The position numbers and the translations under genes were made by a program. Shown here piece by piece: positions 15,039 through 24,709 of a DNA stretch of 60,571 nucleotides (its first letter is position 1; the number at the start of each line of letters is the position of its first letter). The notes below the pieces were generated by a model that ran no database searches, was not told the DNA's origin, and worked only from the letters and a program-made list of their open reading frames with translations. Source of the DNA: Hungateiclostridiaceae bacterium UBA3934 (GTDB lineage Bacteria > Bacillota > Clostridia > Acetivibrionales > DTU013). The DNA lies in the NCBI GenBank assembly GCA_002385815.1, contig DGEE01000120.1:1-60571 (forward strand), read 5' to 3'.

Positions 15039-15800
15039 ATGAAACTGAACGGAAGACTAAGGCTGATAGCTGAAAGCATACCCAAATGCAGAATACTGTC
15101 AGACATAGGTACTGATCATGCCTATATACCCATATATGCCCTGACGCACGGCGTCTGTGAAAAGGCAATTGCGGCTGATGTCAGGTCCGGGCCTTTATTG
15201 GCCGCGCAAAAAAACATCAAGAGGTATGACCTGGAAAATCTTATAGAGGCAAGGCTCGGCGATGGATTTGGGCCCATAGATGAAACGGAATGTGACGTGG
15301 CCGTGATAGCAGGAATGGGAGGGGCTTTGATAAGGAATATATTGGCCGGATATCCGGAAAAGGCAAAAAGGTGCAGTAAACTGCTGCTGCAACCCAACAA
15401 TGCCGCAGAAGCCCTTCGCGGATGGCTTTATGAAAACGGTTTTGGTATCACGAGTGAAAAGCTGGTAAAAGACGGGCGAAAGTTGTATTGCCTCATAGAA
15501 GCAGAATGGACCGGATCATGTAAAAAAAGGGATTTCTTCGACTGTTATATAGGCAATAAACTGTTGGTCAGTAATGCCCCGCTGCTGGAATCATATCTGA
15601 AGAAAAAACTGGCTGAATTGAATACGATAATAGAAGGCAGGTCAAAATCAGATCCTGACAAAGAGCGCCGGAAAGAATACGATTCATACATTGATACTCA
15701 AGTCTGCATTGATATAAGAGATAAGCTGCTTGTCCTTCTCGAGAAAAAATGGCCTGGCCCGGGCGGGAATCAGGCACAGGATGTCGAACGGCGAAAATAG
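15039..15800 (+). CDS. trmK: tRNA (adenine(22)-N1)-methyltransferase TrmK
   Basis: TrmK methylates N1 of adenine 22 in the D-loop of bacterial tRNAs with SAM. The 253-residue product has the Rossmann SAM-binding start (ILSDIGTDHAYIPIYA, residues 19-34), the acidic motif EARLGDGF, and VAVIAGMGGALIRNIL, hallmark sequences of the TrmK/YqfN family (COG2384), with a predicted coiled C-terminal tail. An AGGGAAA ribosome site precedes the ATG. It stands directly before nif3, the yqfN-yqfO arrangement seen in Bacillus and many Clostridia downstream of dnaG-rpoD. Confidence 0.93.
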   Translation: MKLNGRLRLIAESIPKCRILSDIGTDHAYIPIYALTHGVCEKAIAADVRSGPLLAAQKNIKRYDLENLIEARLGDGFGPIDETECDVAVIAGMGGALIRNILAGYPEKAKRCSKLLLQPNNAAEALRGWLYENGFGITSEKLVKDGRKLYCLIEAEWTGSCKKRDFFDCYIGNKLLVSNAPLLESYLKKKLAELNTIIEGRSKSDPDKERRKEYDSYIDTQVCIDIRDKLLVLLEKKWPGPGGNQAQDVERRK

Positions 15801-15831
15801 CATATCATGCGGAAGGAAAGGAGAAACAACG

Positions 15832-16599
15832 GTGGTAACATGTAAGGATGTAATGGAATTCATGCAGGAACTCGCACCCTCCGAGCTTGCTGAGGAATGG
15901 GATAATATCGGGCTGATGGCAGGAAGTAAGACGGGAAAAGTAGAAAAAATTCTGGTATGTCTAGATGCAACGGTATCTGCACTGGAAAAAGCCGCAGATA
16001 TAGGCGCTGACCTGATAGTGACGCACCACCCGGTGATTTTCAGAGGGTTAAAGAGTGTGACAGAGGATGACATCACGGGAAAGCGCATTTATACAGCTAT
16101 AAGGAATGGCATCAGTATAGTTTCAGCTCACACGAATCTTGACCATGCTGATAATGGAGTAAATGCGCAGCTGGCTTCGGTGCTGAGATTGAGAGATATT
16201 ACTCTGCTGGGACGGGGTCCGGGCAGAGTGGGCATGCTGGAGGAAAGAATGGAGTTTAGCGCTTTCGTAAGCCATGTGAAAGAATGTCTTGGAGTTTCCC
16301 ATGTGCGGGCGGCAGGTTGTGATCCAACAGGAATCCGGAAAATAGCAGTTTTCGGAGGAAGCTTCGATGATGATCTGGAAGCTGTAAGGAATTCATGTGT
16401 TGATGTCGTCGTTACAGGTGAGCTGAAATACCATACTGCACTCGATGCCAGTGAAGCAGGCATGTGTATTATAGCTGCAGGTCATTTCAGTACAGAAAGG
16501 ATAGTACTTCCATATCTTGCATCAGAACTTGCCGGAAAGTTTCCTGCAGTTGAGGTTATCTGTTTTGATGAGGAAAGGGATCCTTTTATTACATATTGA
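15832..16599 (+). CDS. Nif3-like dinuclear metal-centre protein
   Basis: A 255-residue member of the Nif3/YqfO/YbgI family (GTP cyclohydrolase I type 2-like fold), a toroidal metal-binding protein of uncertain function. Metal ligands are visible: VTHHPVIFRG (two His), SAHTNLDHADNGVN, and the C-terminal AAGHFSTER. This is the short form; the Bacillus homologue has an extra inserted domain not present here. I start at GTG 15832, preceded by AAAGGAG at 8 bases; the frame extends upstream into trmK without a better start. Promoter elements for rnpB overlap its stop codon. Confidence 0.88.
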   Translation: MVTCKDVMEFMQELAPSELAEEWDNIGLMAGSKTGKVEKILVCLDATVSALEKAADIGADLIVTHHPVIFRGLKSVTEDDITGKRIYTAIRNGISIVSAHTNLDHADNGVNAQLASVLRLRDITLLGRGPGRVGMLEERMEFSAFVSHVKECLGVSHVRAAGCDPTGIRKIAVFGGSFDDDLEAVRNSCVDVVVTGELKYHTALDASEAGMCIIAAGHFSTERIVLPYLASELAGKFPAVEVICFDEERDPFITY

Positions 16600-16624
16600 C
16601 ATACTTCAGCATATGGAGTAATAT
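16596..16624 (+). promoter_or_regulatory. rnpB promoter overlapping the nif3 stop codon
   Basis: A consensus TTGACA (16596-16601) includes the TGA stop of the preceding gene; 17 bases later comes TAATAT (16619-16624), followed about 24 bases downstream by the rnpB 5' end. Confidence 0.75.
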
Positions 16625-16647
16625 ATAAGTCCGGTATTGAAAATTTA

Positions 16648-17003
16648 TGAGTAAGTCGGATAATCGCGGGTACAGTGCCGAAAGGCCGTATCTGAGGAAA
16701 GTCCGGGCTCCACAGGGCAAGGGTGCCGGGTAACTCCCGGTGAAGGCGACTTCAAGGAAAGTGCAACAGAAATATACCGCTTGTTGCGTAGTTTTCACGC
16801 AGCAAGTAAGGGTGGAAAGGTGAGGTAAGAGCTCACCAGCGGCATGGCGACTTGCCGGTCTATGTAAACCCCATCCGGAGCAACACCGCAGAGGGACATG
16901 ATGGCGGCCCGCCAGTCCCGGGCAGGTGGCTTGAGCCATACAGCGATGTATGGCCCAGACAGATGATTATCCAAGACAGAACCCGGCTTACAGACTTACT
17001 CAT
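16648..17003 (+). ncRNA. rnpB: RNase P RNA, class A
   Basis: The catalytic RNA of RNase P, which removes 5' leaders from tRNA precursors. Recognised features include GAGGAAAGTCCGGGCTC near the 5' end, GGGTGCCGGGTAACTCCCGG of the class-A type, AGAGGGACATGATGG, and the 3' conserved ACAGAACCCGGCTTA. The ends TGAGTAAGTC (16648-16657) and GACTTACTCA (16993-17002) pair to form P1. Length about 355 nt is normal. It has its own promoter and terminator. Confidence 0.95.
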
Positions 17004-17010
17004 CAGACAT

Positions 17011-17047
17011 CAGGTACATCAGCCTCAAAGCTGGTGTACCTGTTTTT
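17011..17047 (+). terminator. Terminator of rnpB
   Basis: CAGGTACATCAG (17011-17022) pairs with CTGGTGTACCTG (17031-17042; one G-U) around CCTCAAAG, followed by TTTTT. Confidence 0.92.
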
Positions 17048-17134
17048 ATATTCCGTACAGTCTGTGACTGCATTTTTTTATTTGATTGAGAAATAATACT
17101 ATGAGAATATGTGAAATTTTAATGAGAGGTATGT

Positions 17135-17905
17135 ATGCAAAAAGATGACGGCAGGTTTTTTGAAAGACTGGCCGCGAATGCAGCTGAGCAGACGGAGATA
17201 AAGAAGGAACAGCTAAAAGCTGATGAAATAAAGGAACTGGGCAGGATGACAGTATCGAATCTGAAGGGGAATATACATTGCCTTACAGTGATCGGGCAGA
17301 TAGAAGGCCATATCATCCTGCCACCACAAAACAAAACGACGAAATATGAGCATGTGATACCGCAGCTGGTCGCCATAGAAGAGAATACAGAAATAGACGG
17401 ATTGCTCCTGATACTTAATACAGTAGGAGGGGATGTGGAGGCTGGACTGGCGATTGCAGAGATGATAGCCAGCATGAATAAACCAAAGGTATCTCTTGTG
17501 CTCGGAGGCGGCCACAGCATTGGTGTTCCAATGGCAGTATCTACTGATTATTCTTATATTGCACCGTCGGCGACGATGACGATACATCCGATCAGGCTTA
17601 ATGGTCTTGTTATAGGAGTTCCGCAGACATATGAATATTTTGACAGGATGCAGGAGAGAGTTGTACAGTTCGTTTCAAAGAACTCCGGTATCTCAAAAGA
17701 CGAATTCAGAAAGCTTATGCTGAAAACAGGCGAACTTGCCAATGATGTCGGAACAGTGCTGTTTGGCGAAGATGCTGTCAGGTGCAGGCTGATAAATGAA
17801 GTTGGTGGCCTTTCGGACGCACTGAGAAAATTATACGAACTCATAGAACAAAGGAAGATGAAAAATGGTGTGGTGAAAACCCCACAGGGAGATGAGCTCC
17901 AGTGA
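17135..17905 (+). CDS. tepA: ClpP-family serine protease TepA
   Basis: TepA (YmfB) is a ClpP-fold protease, described in Bacillus subtilis as a translocation-enhancing protein. The 256-residue product has the oligomer fold with GGDVEAGLAIAEMI (oxyanion region), the catalytic serine S128 in GGGHSIGVPMA and the catalytic histidine H151 in TMTIHPIR. A charged N-terminus replaces a ClpP-type leader. Its downstream partner ylzJ overlaps by 4 bases, and the tepA-ylzJ-spoIIIE order is conserved in spore formers. A short leader from rnpB has only A/T-rich sequence. Confidence 0.93.
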   Translation: MQKDDGRFFERLAANAAEQTEIKKEQLKADEIKELGRMTVSNLKGNIHCLTVIGQIEGHIILPPQNKTTKYEHVIPQLVAIEENTEIDGLLLILNTVGGDVEAGLAIAEMIASMNKPKVSLVLGGGHSIGVPMAVSTDYSYIAPSATMTIHPIRLNGLVIGVPQTYEYFDRMQERVVQFVSKNSGISKDEFRKLMLKTGELANDVGTVLFGEDAVRCRLINEVGGLSDALRKLYELIEQRKMKNGVVKTPQGDELQ

Positions 17906-18129
17906 TCCTGTATTCAATAATACCTGCGGAGATAGTGTTCAATGGTTTGGACGATGCACCAGGTGCAGAATATATAGAGGCGTCATACAAGGGAGAAAAG
18001 GTACTCGTCTCAAGGATGAGAAACAGCCAGTTCGTTATAACAAGACTTCTGAGCACAAGGCCATCTTCTTATCTGGATCCGGCTTTTCAGCCTGGAAGCA
18101 TAGTGATGGAAAGCGAACTGATATATTAA
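17902..18129 (+). CDS. ylzJ: YlzJ-like protein
   Basis: A 75-residue soluble protein of the YlzJ family, function unknown. It starts at GTG 17902, overlapping the tepA stop by the four bases GTGA, a layout suggesting translational coupling. The N-terminus MILYSIIPAEIVFNG and the C-terminal PSSYLDPAFQPGS fit the family. In Bacillus it sits between tepA and spoIIIE; here a chemoreceptor gene on the opposite strand separates it from ftsK. Confidence 0.88.
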   Translation: MILYSIIPAEIVFNGLDDAPGAEYIEASYKGEKVLVSRMRNSQFVITRLLSTRPSSYLDPAFQPGSIVMESELIY

Positions 18130-18151
18130 AGGCTGCCTGCTGGCAGCCTTT
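18128..18151. terminator. Convergent terminator between ylzJ and the chemoreceptor gene
   Basis: AAAGGCTGCC and GGCAGCCTTT are a perfect 10-bp stem with a TGCT loop, between two convergent stop codons. T-rich sequence on both sides is modest, so it may serve both strands. Confidence 0.8.
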
Positions 18152-18161
18152 GATGAAGAGC

Positions 18162-20255
18162 TTACTCAAGCTTGAATCTTGCTATGGCTTTTTGAAGTTC
18201 TTCAGAAGAGCTTTTGAGTTCATCTGCAAACCGGGAAAGCTCTTCAATAAAGGAAAGCTGCTCTTGTGTAGAGGCTGTGACTTCCTGGGTGGAAGCAGCT
18301 GTTTGCTGTGATACGGCTGAAATATTCTGGATGGAGTTTATGGCATGTGCCTTGTTTTCCTCCATGTCGACAACTCCGGACATTATTTGCTCAACCTGCT
18401 GCGACAGGTTTTCCATCGATCTCATGATATGGGTGAATATTTCAATAGTCCTCTGAACAGCCTCATTTTGCGTTTTCAGGATGGTCTCAGCGTCAGCTGC
18501 CTTATCTGATGTTTTGATCATCTGGTTCTGTGTGGCTTTAATTATGTCGGCTATTTCACGTGACGATTCCATGGACATTTCGGCAAGCTTCCTGACCTCT
18601 TCGGCGACGACAGCAAAACCTTTGCCGGCATCACCAGCCCTGGCGGCTTCTATGGCGGCATTGAGCGATAAAAGGTTAGTCTGGTCGGCGATGCCGCTGA
18701 TTACTTTTATTATCTTACCAATAGAAAGAGACTGGGTTTCAAGGTTCTTTATGTCCTCTATTATCTCTCTTGTGATGTCTGTGGTCTCGCCGGCCTTGAC
18801 ATCAAGATCTTTTACAGTGGCAAGTCCGTTCTGTGTCAATTCCTTGGTGTTTCCTGTAAGTTCGTCGATTTGCTTCGCGCTGACGATCACTTCGTTGATT
18901 TTTTCATCCAGTATGCTTATCTTTCTGACTCCCTGCTCGGCATCAGAGGCCTGTGCGGAAGCACCGGTCGATATCTCCTGTATTGCGCGTGTTATTTCCT
19001 TCGAGACGTTGGTTACATGCTGTGATGTCGATGTAACCATACCTGCTGAAGCTGTGACCTTCTCAGCGACTCCTGTGGCCTGTTCAATCAGGCTTCTCAT
19101 ATTGGCGATCATTGAGTTGATGCTTCTGGTCAGTTCACCAAGCTCGTCTTTTCTGCGGGACTGGAGGGTGATGGTCAGGTCGCCGGAGGCCGCTTTGGCA
19201 GATGCATTTATAACCCTGTTTATCGTTCTGCCCATACTGTTGGCCAGGATTATACCGGAGGTGACAGCTATGATTCCGGCGATAATGCAGAAAAACAAAG
19301 TGGAGAAAATTATCGCACGCGTCGACGCTGCAAGGGCAGCAGAAGGTATCAGAGTCATTATTACGTTGCCGGTATCTGAGATCTTCCTGTAGATCATGAG
19401 ATGGTCTATACCTTCCATAGTCACGGTTTCAAGGCCATTGACCTCCTCAGAACCTGTCAGCCTTCTGTAGAAATCCTGTTCGGGCAGCGTGCTTATATCG
19501 GTTATATCGATTCCATTTGCTATGATCCTGTTATCAGGGGTGACAAGTATGAACTGCTGTCCTTCAAGTATCGTCTGTGAATCAGACAACTGCTTTAATA
19601 AGTCAGGCTTTATATCTATTACCAAAAGACCGATGACCTGCCTTGAATCAGTGGTTCTGACCAGCCTTGCAAAAGAAAGGGAATATGTATCTTTAGTTAT
19701 CCCCAAGGAACTGTCCAGTTCTTCGTGAAGTCCCAGCCATAACTTTGATGAGCTGTCTGCTTCAAGTTTTTTCATGAAAGGAGTATCGACGAGATCGCTG
19801 AACCTTATGTGCTGGTCAGGGCTGGTGGAAACGGCACCAATATTATCGTCGGCGGGGATCAGCAGTATGCTGCCGATCTCACCACTGAACCGGGTTATAT
19901 TGATAAGGGCCTGTCTGGCCTTCTCAGCGGCGTGATCCCCGGACAGATAATCAAGCACATCGCCGTTTGCAATAATCTGACCTGCAGAGTTTTCTACCAT
20001 CTGAAGTATTACTTCGAGGTATTTTCCGCTGTTTTCCAGTCCTGATTCAGATGACTCCATTATACTCATCCGGGCCATCCTGGAGGAATTCGAGTAAGTA
20101 ATTATACCCTGCACTGCAATCAGCGAGACAGGTATAAGGAACACCAGGATCAGCTTGGTGCGTATTTTCCTGATGTCTTTGAACAGACGAGGCAGATCCT
20201 TCAGGAAGCTCACGGGTCTTTTTATTATTTTTGCAAAGGAATCTAATATGCTCAT
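18162..20255 (-). CDS. Methyl-accepting chemotaxis protein
   Basis: A 697-residue transmembrane chemoreceptor. It has a first membrane segment (about residues 34-54), an extracytoplasmic sensing domain of about 260 residues that looks like a double-Cache domain, a second membrane segment (about 313-337), a HAMP linker (NSMGRTINRVINASAKAASG...) and a long signalling coiled coil whose tip reads NLLSLNAAIEAARAGDAGKG. The ligand is unknown. No chemotaxis or flagellar genes are nearby. The gene splits the otherwise conserved ylzJ-ftsK order, which suggests a local insertion. A possible promoter (minus strand TTGTCG, 16 bases, TAATAT at 20277-20304) precedes it. Confidence 0.95.
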   Translation of the reverse strand: MSILDSFAKIIKRPVSFLKDLPRLFKDIRKIRTKLILVFLIPVSLIAVQGIITYSNSSRMARMSIMESSESGLENSGKYLEVILQMVENSAGQIIANGDVLDYLSGDHAAEKARQALINITRFSGEIGSILLIPADDNIGAVSTSPDQHIRFSDLVDTPFMKKLEADSSSKLWLGLHEELDSSLGITKDTYSLSFARLVRTTDSRQVIGLLVIDIKPDLLKQLSDSQTILEGQQFILVTPDNRIIANGIDITDISTLPEQDFYRRLTGSEEVNGLETVTMEGIDHLMIYRKISDTGNVIMTLIPSAALAASTRAIIFSTLFFCIIAGIIAVTSGIILANSMGRTINRVINASAKAASGDLTITLQSRRKDELGELTRSINSMIANMRSLIEQATGVAEKVTASAGMVTSTSQHVTNVSKEITRAIQEISTGASAQASDAEQGVRKISILDEKINEVIVSAKQIDELTGNTKELTQNGLATVKDLDVKAGETTDITREIIEDIKNLETQSLSIGKIIKVISGIADQTNLLSLNAAIEAARAGDAGKGFAVVAEEVRKLAEMSMESSREIADIIKATQNQMIKTSDKAADAETILKTQNEAVQRTIEIFTHIMRSMENLSQQVEQIMSGVVDMEENKAHAINSIQNISAVSQQTAASTQEVTASTQEQLSFIEELSRFADELKSSSEELQKAIARFKLE

Positions 20256-20276
20256 AAGATACCAACTTTCGTCATA

Positions 20277-20304
20277 ATATTATATTTTTATATAATTTCG
20301 ACAA
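20277..20304 (-). promoter_or_regulatory. Candidate promoter of the chemoreceptor gene
   Basis: On the minus strand TTGTCG (20299-20304) is followed by 16 bases and TAATAT (20277-20282). I saw no flagellar sigma-factor box. Confidence 0.4.
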
Positions 20305-20514
20305 AATATCTTAAAATCCTTTTTTAAACTGGAAAATATTAATGTTCAATTGTGTACTGCCGTCGTGGATACACAGCTCTGCGACTCTGGAATATGGAAA
20401 GGGAATATGTTATTATTGGTAAGGGGAAAAAGAGGACATACCTTCTTTGTATGTAACTCTTACAAATGCGAGTAAAGCGTATTCTTTTAATAGCCTGTCG
20501 CCGGGGGTGTTGTT

Positions 20515-22929
20515 TTGAAAAAGAAAAAAGTACAGAAGAAAAGACGTAAAGCAGAAAAGCAGGTCCAGATAGAACATTTCAATGAAATCCAGGGTATTTT
20601 GGTGCTCGCGCTCGGAGTACTTATGCTTCTTAGCTTTTATATAAAGAATTCCATAGGGAGATTTGGCATGTTTATCAGGGAAGCATCTCTCGGTATACTG
20701 GGTATACCAGCATTCCTGATACCTCCCCTGATAATCCTGTACGGGATGCTCCTGATAGCCGCGTATAATAAAATCGACCTTAAAAAGAAGCCTTTGTATG
20801 TGTTCATACTGTTTGCCCTGGTGTCAGCACTTATACAGACGGGCAGTTATGACCCCGAAGGTTTTTCCGGGATAACCCCGCTGAAGGCATTGGAGAGATT
20901 CTATCTTGAAGGCGCTGCTCTGTCAGGGGGAGGCGTGATAGGCGGTCTTATCAGCCTTCCATTCCTGGTAACATTTCAGGTGCCGGGCACTATTATTATA
21001 CTTACAGCATTGTCACTGATCGACATAATCCTTTTGACAAATAAATCTATAGCAGATTTTTTCAGAAACATCCGGAGTCTTGTCTCTAAAAGGAAAAAAG
21101 CACGGCAAAGTGACGAAACAGAATTAGATGATTTACAGCCTGTAATCGAGGAAAATGGTGATGAAATATCGCTGCGGTTTGACAAGCCTAAAGTCATAGA
21201 CTTCAGAATAGAAAAAACAGCAAGAGAACTTAAAAAGCATCAAAAAAGAAAAGAAGGCAGTGCAAAAGCAAAGCTTCTGCCGGAGGATGATACGGATGTC
21301 AGTATTGAGTACATCGGACCTGAGGAATCAGCAACAGAACTGGTCATCGATGACATAAAAAAATCGCACAGCAGCAAAAAATCAGCCGGCAGGAGGAGAA
21401 CTGCCAATAAAACAGTTGAAGAACCAGGATTGCAGGAGATAGTAATCAAGGGACCTGCGAAGGCAAAAAAGCAGAATACGAAGTATGTTTTCCCGCCATT
21501 AGATCTGCTGATAGAAGAAGATCCTGACACCGGGAGCTCGAGGAGCTACCGCAGCCAGGCGCTGGAAGGGGCAAAAAAGCTTGAAGAGACGTTGCTCAGC
21601 TTTGGCGTCTCCGCCAAGGTGGTCAATGTCACGAGGGGTCCTACGGTAACCAGATATGAACTGCAACCCAGTGCTGGTGTCAAAGTAAGCAGGATCGTCA
21701 ATTTATCAGATGATATCGCTCTGAATCTGGCGGCGCCCGGGATAAGGATCGAAGCGCCCATACCGGGGAAAGCGGCCATAGGGATCGAGGTACCCAACAG
21801 GGAAATAAATATGGTGCGTTTGCGGGAAGTGCTGGAATCCGCTGAGTTTGCACGGCATCCGTCAAAGATCGCATTTGCTGCCGGGAAAGATATTTCGGGA
21901 GAACCTGTAATAGCAGATATATCTAAAATGCCTCATCTGCTGATAGCAGGAGCGACAGGTTCCGGTAAGAGTGTATGTATCAATTGTCTGATCATGAGTA
22001 TCCTGTACAAATCTTCGCCGGATGAGGTCAAACTTCTTCTGATCGACCCCAAGGTGGTCGAGCTGGGAGTGTACAATGGCATACCTCATTTGCTCATACC
22101 TGTCGTGACTGACCCTAAAAAGGCTGCCGGTGCACTGAACTGGGCTGTCCAGGAAATGGTGAACAGATACAAGTTGTTTGCTGAAAAAAATGTCAGAGAT
22201 ATAAAAGGTTATAATGCTCTTGTGTCACGAACAGACGATGAGCCGGTCATGCCCCAGATAGTGATAATAATAGATGAACTGGCAGATTTGATGATGGTCG
22301 CCCCCAATGAGGTCGAAGATGCCATATGCAGACTTGCGCAGATGGCCAGGGCTGCTGGGATGCACCTTGTACTTGCAACACAGCGGCCGTCTGTCGATGT
22401 GATTACGGGAGTTATCAAAGCCAACATACCCTCCAGGATTTCTTTTGCTGTTTCTTCGCAGGTGGACTCGAGGACGATACTCGATATGGCCGGTGCCGAA
22501 AAGCTTCTCGGCAGAGGAGACATGCTGATGCATCCTGTAGGAAAGCCAAAGCCGGTCAGGATCCAGGGGGCCAATATAACTGATGCAGAGATAGAGAGGG
22601 TCGTTGAATATATCAAGGCCCAGGGCGATGCTGAGTATGATGATGAAATAATTGAGGAAATAAACAGTGATGACAAACCTGACACCAGTGACGACGGCGA
22701 CAATGATGAGTTGCTGCCTCAGGCGATAGACCTTGTGATCGATGCAGGGCAGGCATCTGTTTCCTTTATCCAGCGAAAATTCAGAGTCGGCTATGCCAGA
22801 GCGGGGAGGATAATAGATCAGATGGAGGCCAGAGGGATCATCAGCGGACATGAAGGCAGCAAACCAAGGCAGGTACTGATAACAAAGCAGCAGTGGCACG
22901 AAATGCAGATGGCTCAAAAAGATGAATAA
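20515..22929 (+). CDS. DNA translocase FtsK/SpoIIIE
   Basis: An 804-residue DNA pump that moves chromosomes through the division or sporulation septum. N-terminal basic stretch, four membrane segments (about residues 22-160), an acidic/charged linker (residues 190-340), a RecA-like motor with Walker A GATGSGKSVCIN and Walker B VIIIDELADLMM, and a C-terminal gamma winged helix (AGQASVSFIQRKFRVGYARAGRIID) for recognising polar DNA sequences. Start is TTG 20515 with GGGGGTG 7 bases upstream. Its position after tepA-ylzJ points to spoIIIE orthology, but vegetative ftsK cannot be excluded; only one copy is visible. Confidence 0.95.
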   Translation: MKKKKVQKKRRKAEKQVQIEHFNEIQGILVLALGVLMLLSFYIKNSIGRFGMFIREASLGILGIPAFLIPPLIILYGMLLIAAYNKIDLKKKPLYVFILFALVSALIQTGSYDPEGFSGITPLKALERFYLEGAALSGGGVIGGLISLPFLVTFQVPGTIIILTALSLIDIILLTNKSIADFFRNIRSLVSKRKKARQSDETELDDLQPVIEENGDEISLRFDKPKVIDFRIEKTARELKKHQKRKEGSAKAKLLPEDDTDVSIEYIGPEESATELVIDDIKKSHSSKKSAGRRRTANKTVEEPGLQEIVIKGPAKAKKQNTKYVFPPLDLLIEEDPDTGSSRSYRSQALEGAKKLEETLLSFGVSAKVVNVTRGPTVTRYELQPSAGVKVSRIVNLSDDIALNLAAPGIRIEAPIPGKAAIGIEVPNREINMVRLREVLESAEFARHPSKIAFAAGKDISGEPVIADISKMPHLLIAGATGSGKSVCINCLIMSILYKSSPDEVKLLLIDPKVVELGVYNGIPHLLIPVVTDPKKAAGALNWAVQEMVNRYKLFAEKNVRDIKGYNALVSRTDDEPVMPQIVIIIDELADLMMVAPNEVEDAICRLAQMARAAGMHLVLATQRPSVDVITGVIKANIPSRISFAVSSQVDSRTILDMAGAEKLLGRGDMLMHPVGKPKPVRIQGANITDAEIERVVEYIKAQGDAEYDDEIIEEINSDDKPDTSDDGDNDELLPQAIDLVIDAGQASVSFIQRKFRVGYARAGRIIDQMEARGIISGHEGSKPRQVLITKQQWHEMQMAQKDE

Positions 22930-22984
22930 CATTCTGGTGGGAGTTGCATGTCAGTCAGATCCCATCGGACAAAGGAGTGTCGGC

Positions 22985-24709
22985 ATGACGATCGTCAACG
23001 GGTTCATCATTTCCATGATACTATTGTTGTTTTTATATTCATTGTACAGGGCAGTAAAAAGAAAAAGCCTGCTTATGATGATCCCCGTCTGTATGCAGGT
23101 ATTCGCCGCAGTTGTAGCATTAATGAGTTTCATCAACGATGTGGAACCATTGCCTGCGATAGAAGGAGTTTTTATTCTTTTCGGCATAGTACCGCCTTCA
23201 GTTTTATTGATCCATGATTACAGGAGCATGATAAGAGGATTCAAAGAGAAAGGTGAGTTCGAAGGGCTTGTCAGGAGTATAAAGGAAAACAAGTCCTTTT
23301 CATCATTTCCGCCGGGAGGAATAAATGGCATCAGGAAGAGGAAGGCGTTGTCCGAGCTCATGGCGGATCTTCAATTTTTACCTGAAGATATCAGGACAAA
23401 TTTCAGGAGATGTCTTATACAGGCTCATACAGCGCTGAACAAAGGAGATGCAGCAGAGGCTGCTCAAATTTATAAAACCTTATCAAAAGCAGCAGGCAAG
23501 TCCTATACGCTGTATTACAATTACGGATGTCTTTGCTGTGAGCTGTCACTGTTCGAAGAAGCCCAAAGAGCATTTCAGAAGTCACTCCACATTTTCAGCG
23601 GCCCCGATGGCGAGGAGCATACTATTTACTATAATCTTGGGAATACTTTATTCATGCTGAGAAAATACGGGAGGGCTGCTGGTTTCTATGAAAAGGCCCT
23701 GGAGCTCATGCCTGACGACACGGAAGCTCTCGAAAACCTTTCATTTGCGTATGTAAGGATGGGACAGCCGGATAAAGCAGTAGAGGTCATGAACAGGATC
23801 CCCGCCGATGATGCCGGATACCGGACTCATTATGTCAGGGGGAAATTGCTGGCTGAAGCAGGTAAAGCAGAAGAGGCCGAGTCTGAACTGAAAAATGCAT
23901 GCCGACTGAATGCGGACAGCATCGAGGCACGCGAAGAACTGGCAAAGCTTTTGATGAGACATAACAAAACTGATGAAGCCATATCCCTGTTCGACGAGAT
24001 ACTGCAGTTGGATCCTGAGAATCATACGGCATGGCACAACAAAGCAAATGCATATGCAAGAAAAGGACTTTGGACTGATGCCGCTGCTTCCTGGAAGGAG
24101 GCAGTAAGGCTGAAGCCGGACTTTCACAGAGCATGGTACAATATGGCATTGGCTCTGGACGAATCAGGTAATCGGCAGGCAGCTATAAAGGCATATATGA
24201 AGACTATCGAGCTGGAACCTGACTTCACTGAGGCATATAACAATCTGGGAATTGCATTTTGCCTGGAGGGGATGAGGGAAGAAGCGCTGGAGGTTTATGA
24301 GGAAGCTGTCAGAAGGGACCCGGGTGATCACAGTCTGTTTTTCAACATGGGTGTCTGCCTGATGGAGGACAGAAGATATAAGGAAGCAGCCGACGCCTTC
24401 AGAAAGGCACTTGATCTGAAGCCGGATGAACTGGAGATATATTACTATCTGGGTGCGGTATTGACAGAGATGCGCCACTACAATGACGCCATCGATGCAT
24501 ACAGCTCAGCCCTGAAGATCAAGCCATCAGACGGTGAGCTGCAGTATCATCTCGCTTCAGTATATGCCATGCTCGGACGCCATGATATAGCCATGGAAAC
24601 TCTCAGAGCTGCTATAGAAGCTGACAGATCACTTATTGAAGATGTCAGGGTCAACAGTGCATTTGACGGTCTAAGGGGAAAAAGTGAATTCAGGAAGCTG
24701 ATATCATGA
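22985..24709 (+). CDS. Membrane-anchored TPR-repeat protein
   Basis: A 574-residue protein with about three N-terminal membrane segments (residues 4-22, 30-50, 60-75) and a long C-terminal array of roughly ten tetratricopeptide repeats, for example HTAWHNKANAYARKGLWTDA and TEAYNNLGIAFCLEGMREEA. TPR arrays bind other proteins; the partner is unknown. I start at ATG 22985, preceded by AAAGGAG, rather than ATG 22922, which overlaps the end of ftsK and lacks a ribosome site. It is directly downstream of ftsK and probably cotranscribed, which might suggest an envelope or division role, but that is inference. Confidence 0.85.
   Translation: MTIVNGFIISMILLLFLYSLYRAVKRKSLLMMIPVCMQVFAAVVALMSFINDVEPLPAIEGVFILFGIVPPSVLLIHDYRSMIRGFKEKGEFEGLVRSIKENKSFSSFPPGGINGIRKRKALSELMADLQFLPEDIRTNFRRCLIQAHTALNKGDAAEAAQIYKTLSKAAGKSYTLYYNYGCLCCELSLFEEAQRAFQKSLHIFSGPDGEEHTIYYNLGNTLFMLRKYGRAAGFYEKALELMPDDTEALENLSFAYVRMGQPDKAVEVMNRIPADDAGYRTHYVRGKLLAEAGKAEEAESELKNACRLNADSIEAREELAKLLMRHNKTDEAISLFDEILQLDPENHTAWHNKANAYARKGLWTDAAASWKEAVRLKPDFHRAWYNMALALDESGNRQAAIKAYMKTIELEPDFTEAYNNLGIAFCLEGMREEALEVYEEAVRRDPGDHSLFFNMGVCLMEDRRYKEAADAFRKALDLKPDELEIYYYLGAVLTEMRHYNDAIDAYSSALKIKPSDGELQYHLASVYAMLGRHDIAMETLRAAIEADRSLIEDVRVNSAFDGLRGKSEFRKLIS

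Noticed and set aside
16589..17067. Frames on both strands (16589-16939 minus, 16852-17067 plus) within rnpB
   Set aside because: The region is RNase P RNA with conserved core motifs and pairing ends; the frames are accidental.
18481..19392. 303-residue plus-strand frame inside the chemoreceptor gene
   Set aside because: It is antisense to a well-supported receptor, has no ribosome site and low-complexity Ser/Ile-rich composition typical of a shadow frame.
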